This document shows, in pieces, positions 32,890-40,248 of a stretch of 64,000 bases of DNA (positions are counted from its first letter, which is position 1; each line of letters starts with the position of its first letter). The DNA comes from Thermoplasmata archaeon (GTDB taxonomy: Archaea; Thermoplasmatota; Thermoplasmata; Lutacidiplasmatales; UBA184): positions 104,683-168,682 of the forward strand of contig JAKAAX010000006.1 in assembly GCA_021802125.1 (NCBI GenBank), written 5' to 3'. The translations under genes and the position numbers were made by a program. A model generated the notes under the pieces. It did no database searches, was not told the DNA's origin, and worked only from the letters and a program-made list of their open reading frames with translations.

Positions 32890-34059
32890 CTACGTCGAGA
32901 AGAGATGGACCATGGCGGTGGCCCCGCTCCCTCCCACGTTGTGCGTGAGCGCCCGCTCCGCCCCCTTCACTTGACGCTCCCCCGCTTCGCCGCGGAGCTG
33001 GTGGAACACCTCGCAGACCTGGCCCACCCCGGTCGCTCCCAGCGGGTGTCCCTTGGACTTGAGCCCGCCGGAGACGTTGACCGGTAGCGCACCGCCGAGC
33101 CGGGTCCTTCCCTCGGTGGTCGCTCGAGGTCCCTCTCCCTCCGGGAAAAGGCCCGTGTCCTCCAGCGCAAGGAGCTCGGCGATGGTGAAGCAGTCGTGGA
33201 GCTCCGCGAGCTGGACCTTCTCCCGGCCGAAGGGCGCGTGCCGGAACGCCTCGTCGGAGGCTCGACGCGTCGCGGGGAGCCTGGTCAGGCTCTCGCGGTC
33301 CTGCAGGGCGAGGAAATCGCTCCCTCCTCCGCTGCCCACCACCCAGACAGGAGTGTCCGTGAAACGCCGCGCGACCTCTTCGCGGGCCAGGACCACCGCG
33401 GCCGCTCCGTCCGAAACGGGGCAGCAATCGTAGAGACGAAGGGGATCGGCGACCGACGCGGCGGCATGGTGCTGCTCCATCGTGACCGGCTTGCGGAGGT
33501 GGGCGTGGGGGTTGAGGGCTCCGTGCGCGTGGTTCTTCACCGCGACGGCCCCCAGGACGTCGGTGGTGAGCTTCCGCTCGGCGAGGTAGCGCTCGGCCAG
33601 GAGGGCGTAGACCCCGGCAAAGGTGAGACCGGCGAGCCGCTCCCACTCGGTCTCCCCGCTCACGCCGAGCCAGTACCTCCGGCGGGCGGACGGGGTGTCG
33701 CTCATCTTCTCGACCCCCGCGACCAGGGCCACGTCGGCCGCACCGGCGAGCAGCGTGTGGTAGGCCTGCCGAAGCCCCGTGGAGCCGCTGGCGCAGGCGT
33801 TCTCCACATGGCTCACGGGCAGACCCGGGAGTCCCAGTTCCTCTCCCAGGAGGCTCGCGGGGTTGCCGATCTGCCAGCCCCCGAACCCGAGCGTGGCCAG
33901 GTAGCCCTCCCCGATGTCCTGGGGCGAGATCCCCTTGTCCACGGAGGCGAGCGCTTCGTGGATCGACTGACGGAGGAGCGCGCGGGGGGGGTGGGGCAAG
34001 GCCCCGAACGCCGTCTGGCCAACGCCCACGACGGCCACCCGGTGCGTCCCGCTGGGCAC
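32890..34059 (-). CDS. Thiolase-family protein (archaeal acetyl-CoA acetyltransferase type)
   Basis: 389 residues from a GTG. Thiolase fold with the nucleophile Cys in VENACASGSTGLRQAYHTLLAG, EKMSD, a SDGAAAVVLAREEV strand, the GGLKSKGHPLGATGVGQVCEV block with catalytic His, and a C-terminal HNVGGSGATAMVHLF in which the usual second Cys (C-I-G-G-G) is replaced, as in archaeal/SCP2-type thiolases. It condenses or cleaves acetyl-CoA units; with the DUF35 fusion downstream it may start the mevalonate pathway to archaeal lipids. Operon order is thiolase then DUF35 fusion. Confidence 0.88.
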   Translation of the reverse strand: MPSGTHRVAVVGVGQTAFGALPHPPRALLRQSIHEALASVDKGISPQDIGEGYLATLGFGGWQIGNPASLLGEELGLPGLPVSHVENACASGSTGLRQAYHTLLAGAADVALVAGVEKMSDTPSARRRYWLGVSGETEWERLAGLTFAGVYALLAERYLAERKLTTDVLGAVAVKNHAHGALNPHAHLRKPVTMEQHHAAASVADPLRLYDCCPVSDGAAAVVLAREEVARRFTDTPVWVVGSGGGSDFLALQDRESLTRLPATRRASDEAFRHAPFGREKVQLAELHDCFTIAELLALEDTGLFPEGEGPRATTEGRTRLGGALPVNVSGGLKSKGHPLGATGVGQVCEVFHQLRGEAGERQVKGAERALTHNVGGSGATAMVHLFST

Positions 34060-34093
34060 GTTGCGCCTTCTTGCCCAGGGGTGCGCCCCGAGG

Positions 34094-34104
34094 CATCCTT
34101 AATG
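34094..34104 (+). promoter_or_regulatory. TATA-like box of the ubiX operon
   Basis: catcCTTAATG centred 25 bases before the ATG at 34124, consistent with a leaderless transcript. The reverse strand reads CATTAAGG and lies about 40 bases before the divergent thiolase GTG, so it may act both ways. Confidence 0.5.
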
Positions 34105-34123
34105 CGGCGAACCCTCTCTGGAG

Positions 34124-34750
34124 ATGAAATCTCCCCCTGTGGGGAGCGGAGCGATCCTCATGTCCACGCCCTCACCCGACCGACCCGTCCTCGTCGGCGT
34201 CACCGGCGGTAGCGGCGGTCCGATCGCGGTGAAGCTTCTGAAGACCCTCGCGGAGACCGACATCCCGGTCGCCCTCGTCGTCTCCGATGGGGGAGCGGCC
34301 GTGCTGCGGGAGGAGTGTGGGCTCTACCCCAAGGACCTCGAGCAGTACGCCGACGTCACCTACGACGACGGGGACTCGGCGGCCAAGGTGGCCAGCGGTT
34401 CGTCCTCGACCCGGGGGATGGTCATCGTCCCCTGCTCGGGGAACACGCTCGCGAAGATCGCCCACGGGTTCGCGGACACCCTCATCACCCGCTCGGCCCA
34501 GGTGCATCTGAAGGAGCGCCGGCCGCTCATCCTCGTCCCCCGGGAGACCCCGCTCTCCACGATCATGATCCGGAACATGTCCGCGGTCGCGGAGGCCGGA
34601 GCGCTCGTCATGATGGCCGCCCCACCCTACTACCTGAAGGTGCAGAGCGTCGACGGGCTCGTCGCCTACCTCGCGGGAAAGGTGCTCGACCATCTCGGGG
34701 TCCCTCACAATCTCTATCGGGGATGGAAATCGGACGAGGCCGTGGCCTGA
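34124..34750 (+). CDS. ubiX: UbiX-like flavin prenyltransferase
   Basis: 208 residues. Flavoprotein fold with the UbiX N-terminal strand/loop VLVGVTGGSGGPIAVKLLKTL (TGxSGxxxA), the IVPCSGNTLAKIAHGFADTLITR segment (usual P-C-S-x-x-T/S), RRPLILVPRETPLSTIMIRNM (conserved R-E-T-P dimer/phosphate-binding motif) and APPYYLKVQSVDGLVAYLAGKVLDHLGV. The enzyme attaches dimethylallyl phosphate to FMN to make prenylated FMN for UbiD-type decarboxylases; no ubiD is in this window. The TATA spacing favours the ATG at 34124; the ATG 12 codons later, nearer the conserved core, is a credible alternative. Confidence 0.9.
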   Translation: MKSPPVGSGAILMSTPSPDRPVLVGVTGGSGGPIAVKLLKTLAETDIPVALVVSDGGAAVLREECGLYPKDLEQYADVTYDDGDSAAKVASGSSSTRGMVIVPCSGNTLAKIAHGFADTLITRSAQVHLKERRPLILVPRETPLSTIMIRNMSAVAEAGALVMMAAPPYYLKVQSVDGLVAYLAGKVLDHLGVPHNLYRGWKSDEAVA

Positions 34751-34768
34751 GGTGGCTGAACGGGACCG

Positions 34769-35437
34769 ATGGTGACGCGTCAACGTCGCTGGCTGGGATC
34801 GGAGGCCAACGTCCATTTCGCCTTCGCCGCGGTCGCGCTCCTGCTCCTCCTGGTGAACCTGCTCACCCCCGCCCTTCTCAACGGGGGATTCTCCCCGAAC
34901 GGGACGTTCCTCAGCCAGGGAGGGCTGTACGTCGGGCTCTCCGGGAACGACAACCTCACCTTCGCGCTGGAGAGCGCGGGCCACGTCCAGTACGCGTTCA
35001 TCGGCATCGGTCTCAACCTGAGCGCGTCGGTGGCGGGGGTCCCCTTTCCCGGGAACGCCACCACACCCAGGAGCTGGGACCGGTGGATCAATTCCACCAA
35101 CGCGCTGGCCTCGGTCTTCATGGTCGGGAACCTGAGCCAGCCAGGTCGCTCCGAGTTCCTGGTCAACGTGACCGCTTCCTCCTCCTCCGTCCTTGATGTC
35201 GGGACCTTCGCCTTCCTCTTCCAGGGGTCGGGGAGCACCGCTCGCATCACCGTCTACCCGATCTGGCCTCTGCACGGTCCGACCACGATCCCCGGCGGGC
35301 CCCAGCCCGTGTCGTGGGGTCCTCAGGACCTCCCCCAGGCCCTTCTCCTCGCCCAAGGGCCGGCTCCCGCGACGGGGAGCGCTCTTGCCCTCCCTTTGAT
35401 GAGCCCCTTCCTTCTGGAGGGCAGGAGGGCCGGATGA
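34769..35437 (+). CDS. N-terminally anchored extracellular protein
   Basis: 222 residues, not recognised. One hydrophobic segment (FAFAAVALLLLLVNLLTPALL) followed by a beta-rich domain with six or so N-x-S/T sites (NGTF, NLTF, NLSA, NATT, NSTN, NLSQ, NVTA), ending in an Ala/Leu/Pro-rich tail. Eighteen bases after ubiX; its stop overlaps the ATG of the next gene (ATGA), so the genes are likely co-translated. Confidence 0.7.
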   Translation: MVTRQRRWLGSEANVHFAFAAVALLLLLVNLLTPALLNGGFSPNGTFLSQGGLYVGLSGNDNLTFALESAGHVQYAFIGIGLNLSASVAGVPFPGNATTPRSWDRWINSTNALASVFMVGNLSQPGRSEFLVNVTASSSSVLDVGTFAFLFQGSGSTARITVYPIWPLHGPTTIPGGPQPVSWGPQDLPQALLLAQGPAPATGSALALPLMSPFLLEGRRAG

Positions 35438-35853
35438 GGATCTCGCGCACCATCCTGCTCTGGCTCGTCGTCATCGTCGCCCTCCTCCTGCTGGAGGTCG
35501 CCCAGGTCACGCGGCTGTTCACGCTCGGGTTCGCCTCGATCCTGGGGAACGTCGTCTCCTTCGTGTTCGCCCTCCTGCTGGTCACGATCCTCGCGCTCGT
35601 CGGGGCCATCTTCGTGGGCATCTTCATCGCCCACCGCATCCTCGCCCCGCAAGGGTTCAGCCCCTTCGAGGAGGAGATGCTGAAGATGCGGCAGGAGGTC
35701 CAGGAGCTCCACCGGAAGCTGGACCGCCTCTCCGTCCCTGACGGCGCCCCCTCGCCGTTGACGGGGGAAGTGGCGGAGGCTCCCGCGCACGCCCGCCCCC
35801 AGACCCCCTCGTCTGCAGGAACGTCGGCCCCCTCGGTCAAGGAGCGCCCGTGA
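35434..35853 (+). CDS. Two-helix membrane protein with coiled-coil tail
   Basis: 139 residues. Two hydrophobic segments (ILLWLVVIVALLLLEVAQV and LGNVVSFVFALLLVTILALVGAIFVGIFIA), then a short coiled coil (FEEEMLKMRQEVQELHRKLDRL) and a Pro/Ala/Ser-rich disordered end. ATG overlaps the previous stop, with a GGAGG Shine-Dalgarno inside the preceding gene; its own stop overlaps the GTG of guaAA by 4 bases. Unknown function. Confidence 0.7.
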   Translation: MRISRTILLWLVVIVALLLLEVAQVTRLFTLGFASILGNVVSFVFALLLVTILALVGAIFVGIFIAHRILAPQGFSPFEEEMLKMRQEVQELHRKLDRLSVPDGAPSPLTGEVAEAPAHARPQTPSSAGTSAPSVKERP

Positions 35854-36416
35854 GGGTCCCTGTCGTGGACAACGGCGGGCAATGGACGCACCGGGAGTGG
35901 CGTGTGCTGCGCGACCTCGGGGCCGAGACGCGTATCGTACCCAACACCACTCCTTTCGAGGAGCTCGAAGCGGACGGCATCGTCCTCTCCGGTGGGGCCC
36001 TGAGCCTCGAGGGGACCGACGCCCCTCTGGGGGCGGTCGGGAGCTACCTCGACCGCGGCGAGGTCCCGGTGCTCGCGATCTGCGTCGGCCACCAGTTCCT
36101 CGCTCGCCACTTCGGTGGGAAGGTCGCCCGGGCCCCGTCCCCCGAGTTCGGACGTGTCCAGCTCACCGTCGACCGGCCGGGCTCTCCCCTCTTCCGGGAC
36201 ATCCCGGCGTCGCTCCAGGTGTGGGCCTCCCACAGCGATGAGGTGAGCGTCCTCCCCCCGAACTTCGAGGTCCTGGCCCACTCCCCCTCGTGCCACGTCG
36301 AAGCGATGGCCCACCTCTCGCGGCCGATCTACGGTCTGCAGTTCCACCCCGAGGTGGAGCACACGGAGCGCGGAGTGGCCTTCTTCGAGAACTTCCTCTC
36401 GCTCTGCCACCGGTGA
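35850..36416 (+). CDS. guaAA: GMP synthase, glutamine amidotransferase subunit A
   Basis: 188 residues. Class I glutaminase: oxyanion region GIVLSGGALSLEGTD, nucleophile Cys in LAICVGHQFLARHFGG, and the His/Glu pair in YGLQFHPEVEHTERG. The N-terminus VPVVDNGGQWTHREWRVLRDLG matches archaeal GuaA-A, which supplies ammonia to a separate ATP-pyrophosphatase subunit (not in the window) for XMP to GMP. The overlaps with its neighbours make it part of a five-gene operon of otherwise membrane or prenyl-flavin genes, an odd setting for a purine enzyme. Confidence 0.93.
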   Translation: MRVPVVDNGGQWTHREWRVLRDLGAETRIVPNTTPFEELEADGIVLSGGALSLEGTDAPLGAVGSYLDRGEVPVLAICVGHQFLARHFGGKVARAPSPEFGRVQLTVDRPGSPLFRDIPASLQVWASHSDEVSVLPPNFEVLAHSPSCHVEAMAHLSRPIYGLQFHPEVEHTERGVAFFENFLSLCHR

Positions 36417-37147
36417 TGGGCCTGGATGAACGAGGGGGCGGGACCGGTCGGCGGCTCAGGATCGACCGCGCTCCCGGGGGAGCCCTGGGGGGCCCTCCCG
36501 TGAACTCCTCGGTCTCGGCCGCCTCCGAACGGCGGCCCCCGCGCGCCTCATCGACCGATCGGTCCCCTCGCGCGTCCTCTTCCGGTCGTCCCGACCTCGC
36601 GCGGGCGCGTCGCCGCTCGTGGTGGCTGGTCTACTTCATGCTCGTCTACGGCGTCCTTCTGATCGTCCTCACTCTGACGCTCTGGTACCTTTTCGTCGCG
36701 CCGGGGGGCACGGCCCCCGCCCCAACTCCCGTCAACTGTGCGATCGGCACCTTGCCGGTCTCGACCACGAGCACCCAGGCGACGCTCGCGGTGAGACCCA
36801 CCGCGTTCCCTCCTCCACCCAACGGCTCCGGGACGCTGGAGAGCTTCGAGCTATGGGTGAACACGAGCCGTTCCCTGCTGCCGGGAACCAACGTCTCCTT
36901 CCAGGTCCGATCCATGCCCGGGCTCACGGGCGGCGCCTCCTGCACGCTTCCGATCCCGACCGCCGGCTGGCAGGCGAACACGAGCTCGGTCACGTTGTAC
37001 CCCGGTCAGGGCTACCTGGTCTCTTTCACTGGGGCTCCCCAGGTCCCCTACCCCCGGGCGGGCGGCTTCGCCGCGGAGACCTGGGTGAACGCGACGAACG
37101 CGGCGCTGAGGCTCGGCAGCACCCCGGTCTACCTCAACGTGGTCTGA
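36416..37147 (+). CDS. Single-pass membrane protein with extracellular domain
   Basis: 243 residues if the ATG overlapping the guaAA stop (TGATG) is used; a GTG 28 codons later is the main alternative. The Ser/Arg-rich cytoplasmic arm (about 65 residues) leads to one helix (VYFMLVYGVLLIVLTLTLWYLFVA) and a beta-rich ectodomain with two Cys (VNCAIG, ASCTLP) and glycosylation sites. Not recognised. Last gene of the ubiX-guaAA operon. Confidence 0.65.
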   Translation: MGLDERGGGTGRRLRIDRAPGGALGGPPVNSSVSAASERRPPRASSTDRSPRASSSGRPDLARARRRSWWLVYFMLVYGVLLIVLTLTLWYLFVAPGGTAPAPTPVNCAIGTLPVSTTSTQATLAVRPTAFPPPPNGSGTLESFELWVNTSRSLLPGTNVSFQVRSMPGLTGGASCTLPIPTAGWQANTSSVTLYPGQGYLVSFTGAPQVPYPRAGGFAAETWVNATNAALRLGSTPVYLNVV

Positions 37148-37193
37148 ACTCTCTCCCACCCTCCCAGGGGGGGCCCCAGGGGCCAGAACGCTC

Positions 37194-37430
37194 TCAGTGG
37201 GCCGCGCCGGAGGTGGTGGGGGTCGCCGCGCCGTGCTCGACGGGCGGCAGAGGCCGAGTGTCCGGTGGGGAACCGTAGTTGAGCGAGATCGCGAACAGGA
37301 TGACCCCTCCCATCACGATGAAGAGGCCGATGACGAATCCGAACTGGCCCGGGGCGATGAACGCCTCCATCAGAAGACCCCCGACCACGATGAGCAGCAT
37401 CGACGCCAGGAACATCCCGAGGCTAGCCAC
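37194..37430 (-). CDS. Small two-helix membrane protein
   Basis: 78 residues from a GTG. Two hydrophobic segments (MFLASMLLIVVGGLLMEAFI and GFVIGLFIVMGGVILFAISL) with a Pro/Thr/Ala-rich tail. A TATA-like box 27 bases upstream sets the GTG and implies a leaderless message. Function unknown; ends 46 bases after the convergent neighbour. Confidence 0.65.
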   Translation of the reverse strand: MASLGMFLASMLLIVVGGLLMEAFIAPGQFGFVIGLFIVMGGVILFAISLNYGSPPDTRPLPPVEHGAATPTTSGAAH

Positions 37431-37452
37431 GAGGGCCGGGGAACGCCAGGGA

Positions 37453-37461
37453 CGTTAAACC
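37453..37461 (-). promoter_or_regulatory. TATA-like box of the small membrane protein gene
   Basis: The minus strand reads GGTTTAACG, centred 27 bases before the GTG at 37430. Confidence 0.55.
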
Positions 37462-37546
37462 TTACCTTCGGGTCGAGCGAGGAGGCGGCACAGGCGGGGT
37501 TCGCCTCACCCTTTTTCTGGGCAGGGCCGTCCCCAGGGCGACCGCC

Positions 37547-39145
37547 ATGCCCAGGATCAGGACCACCTCCGGTGGCAGGGAAGGGGAGCTTCTGGCCCGG
37601 GCCAGGGCGTTGCGGAAGGAGCCGAGCCTGCTCCTCCCCCGTCTCGCGAAGGGGATCCCCACGGGGCCCTTCGACAAGGTCGAGCGGGACCTCATGGCCG
37701 TGCAGGAGGCCAAGAAGGACCTCGCGGAGCTCAAGCGCCTCTCCGGGAAGGGGGAGGACCTGGCGCGCGCGTACGCCGGTCTCCTCTACTATGCCGAGGA
37801 GCGGCCCAACGTCCTGGCGATCGTGGCTCGTCACCCGACGGGGGACATCCCCTATCTCCCTCTGGCGAACTCCTCGAAGGAGTCCCAGATCGCCGTCCAG
37901 TACTACGACGATCCTCGGCGCCTTCTGCTGGGGTACGTCCACCTGGCCAGGGGAGGATTCTTCGGCGGAGGAGGCTTCCACTTCTACGCGCTCGAGGACG
38001 GCATCCTCTGCACCGGAAAGGAGGCGGACCCGCCCCCCGAGTTCGTGCGGGCGGCCCTGGAACAGCTCCCCTACCGGCTCGCGCCTCCCGTCCCGAAGGA
38101 CGCGCCCTCGGGGGGACGATCCGAAGGGGGGAACGTGCTGGTCTGCCAGCACCTCGCCCGAGGGGACGCCGCGGCGCACCTTCTCGTGCGCTGGAGGTCC
38201 GTGGGTCGGACGCTCAAGGTCTGCGAGCGCTGTGCACGCGAGGACGCCCACCTGGTGGCCTCGCTCTCCGAGAGCATGGCCATCCCGAACCTGGAGGGGG
38301 AGTTCGAGGTGGAAGCGGTCCTTCCCGTGCGCCACCAGCACGACGGGAGCTGTCCCCTCGCCCGGCTCCCCGACCTACCTCCATCGCTGGAGAAGCGCTA
38401 CCGAGCCGGGAAGATGAGCGACGCCGAGCTGCTGAAGGCCTACCGGGAGGAGGTCGATCGGGTCCTGGACGGCGTTCGCTCCACGGTCTTGGTGGCCGGT
38501 GGGCGGTGCTATCAGGACGACGTGGGGAAGTTCCTGGACGCGCTCGAGCCGACGCCGGCCGAGCGGCGGGCGCTGACGAAGGTGCTGCCTCATGTCGGCC
38601 ATCCCTTGATCTCGCCCGAGGCCCGCGCGGGAAAGGTCGTCGAACTGCTCTGGAAGGACCACGCGTTGGACCTCCTGCGGGCCGCTGGAGCCTCGGAGGA
38701 GGAGGCCCGGCGACGTGAGACCGAGGCCCGCAACGCTCCCGGTCGGGCCTCCGAGGTGCTGAACCGGGTGGCGCAGCAGGTCCGGGAAGAGGCGGCGGTG
38801 GCCCAGCTGCCAACCTACCGGGGCTTGGTCCCGGAGGCCGAGCTTGCGGACCGTCTGGCCCGTCTCCTCCGCACTGCGGGCGCGACCGAGGTTGAACGAC
38901 GCATCTCCCGGGAGTCCCCGCCTGAGGGGAAGGTCCGGGGGATCACCTGGGCGTTCCTTCTGGCCCTGGGGAAGGAAGGCTCGCAGGCCTGGCGGTTCTC
39001 GGACACGGAGAAGGAGTTCGGGGCCGCGCTCGCCCCTGCCGCGCGCCGCCTCCTGGAGGCGCCGTCCTCAGAGTACCACGAAGCGCTCAACGCCCTCCTG
39101 CTCGAGGCCGGGATCCCGACCTGGGGCGAACGCGTCGGTTCGTGA
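37547..39145 (+). CDS. Large unknown protein with a CxH...CxxC metal-site-like motif
   Basis: 532 residues, soluble, not recognised. Residues about 80-185 form an alpha/beta unit (NVLAIVARHPTGDIPYLPL, GYVHLARGGFFGGGGFHFYAL). Residues about 195-235 carry VCQHLARGD and KVCERCARED, with a further HQHDGSC near 265, which could bind zinc. The C-terminal half is helical and Arg/Glu/Ala-rich with SAP-like or ribosome-associated-looking helices (LLRAAGASEEEARRRETEARN, AELADRLARLLRTAGATEVERR). A pyrimidine-rich ccctttttct 30-37 bases upstream is the only promoter hint. It is followed convergently by dph5. Confidence 0.7.
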   Translation: MPRIRTTSGGREGELLARARALRKEPSLLLPRLAKGIPTGPFDKVERDLMAVQEAKKDLAELKRLSGKGEDLARAYAGLLYYAEERPNVLAIVARHPTGDIPYLPLANSSKESQIAVQYYDDPRRLLLGYVHLARGGFFGGGGFHFYALEDGILCTGKEADPPPEFVRAALEQLPYRLAPPVPKDAPSGGRSEGGNVLVCQHLARGDAAAHLLVRWRSVGRTLKVCERCAREDAHLVASLSESMAIPNLEGEFEVEAVLPVRHQHDGSCPLARLPDLPPSLEKRYRAGKMSDAELLKAYREEVDRVLDGVRSTVLVAGGRCYQDDVGKFLDALEPTPAERRALTKVLPHVGHPLISPEARAGKVVELLWKDHALDLLRAAGASEEEARRRETEARNAPGRASEVLNRVAQQVREEAAVAQLPTYRGLVPEAELADRLARLLRTAGATEVERRISRESPPEGKVRGITWAFLLALGKEGSQAWRFSDTEKEFGAALAPAARRLLEAPSSEYHEALNALLLEAGIPTWGERVGS

Positions 39146-39185
39146 GCTCCGGGCCGGACCCGGGGCCGATCATCTCCCCGGGTCC

Positions 39186-39977
39186 TCAGGTCCCGGGGGC
39201 CGCCCGCTTTCGCCAGGAGCGCCAGGCCTCCTCCTCCACGAAGTGGAGCGAGGGGGAGGGGACGATGAGGCAGTGCAGGGGTGGGCCGAAGTCCCGAGCC
39301 TCGAGCTCTCCCCGGGGACCGACCACCACCCTCGCATCGGGGGCGCCGGCCCTTGCGATCACCGCGACCTCGCGCTCGGGCGGCAGCACCCCGCCCCGCC
39401 TCTCGGTCTCGAGCTCGCCCAAGAGCCGGAGGGCCTCGCCGGCGGTGAGGTAGTGACCCTCCGCGGGGTCCAGGTCGAGCAGCACCAGGGTGTGCAGCTC
39501 CGCCTTCCAGTTCGCAAGGAGCGCATCGTACGGCGACGCGGGTCGGAACCCCGGTCGCGGGCGCGGCAGCGAGACGGTCCGTCCGAACCGATAGTGGCTG
39601 AGCCCGACCAGGCTCGCCGCGGCGGTCAGGATGCTCGCGTTGTGGAGGACCCTCCACGTGTGGCCGTGGGTCTCGGCGGAGAGGCGAAGGGCGACGTGGG
39701 TCGTCGCCGCGAACGGCTCACCCACGACGAGGAGCGCGACCCTTCCGCCCTGGGCGAGGGCGTCCAGAACCCGACGCTCGCCCTCCACCTCCTCCCGCGA
39801 CAGCTCTTGGACCTCCCGGCCCAGCTTCGAGCCCAGTCGGGAGAGCGCCCCCTCCCCCCACCGAGAGGTGTACTGCTCCGCGAAGATCGCGCCGCACCCC
39901 GCAAGGTCCTCCATCGCCCTCTGCGAGAGGTCCTTCTCGTCGCAGAGACCCAACCCCACGAAGAGGAGTTCGCCCAC
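39186..39977 (-). CDS. dph5: Diphthine synthase
   Basis: 263 residues from a GTG. Tetrapyrrole-methylase fold typical of archaeal Dph5/DphB: LLFVGLGLCDEKDLSQRAMEDL, then AEQYTSRW, VALLVVGEPFAATTHVALRLSA (SAM-binding G-E/D-P-x-x-A-T-T-H), LHNASILTAAASLVGLSHYRFGRTVSLP and YLTAGEALRLLGELETERR. It methylates the diphthamide precursor on a histidine of elongation factor 2. A possible TATA (minus CTTCAAGTTTC at 39996-40006) is about 24 bases upstream, implying a leaderless message. Confidence 0.95.
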   Translation of the reverse strand: MGELLFVGLGLCDEKDLSQRAMEDLAGCGAIFAEQYTSRWGEGALSRLGSKLGREVQELSREEVEGERRVLDALAQGGRVALLVVGEPFAATTHVALRLSAETHGHTWRVLHNASILTAAASLVGLSHYRFGRTVSLPRPRPGFRPASPYDALLANWKAELHTLVLLDLDPAEGHYLTAGEALRLLGELETERRGGVLPPEREVAVIARAGAPDARVVVGPRGELEARDFGPPLHCLIVPSPSLHFVEEEAWRSWRKRAAPGT

Positions 39978-40085
39978 GACCGGCTCACCCCTCCCGAAAC
40001 TTGAAGGCCACGATGGACGGCGAGGGTCCTCCCCAACGTTCGCAGCGTGCCGAACCGGCTAGGGACCCGTCCCGGGGGTGGGATC

Positions 40086-40133
40086 GGGGTGGCACGGGGG
40101 GAAAGGGGGGTTGCTCGGGAGGTGGTTGGGGGG
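40086..40133 (+). other. Potential G-quadruplex between dph5 and the next gene
   Basis: G-runs of 4, 6, 6 and 3 with loops of 6, 3 and 6 bases, plus a further run of six G. The 271-base gap 39978-40248 contains this, a TATA-like element at about 40201-40210 (caaatactaa) for the + strand gene, and no supportable gene. Confidence 0.5.
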
Positions 40134-40248
40134 AGCGGCGCCTCCCCGCGGCAGGCCAGAGGAGCGGGAAAGGGCTCGCTCCTCTCCCCTCTCGCGCTCC
40201 CAAATACTAATAATCCCCAAGCCACCCCCCATCCTCGACGTTCCCTTG

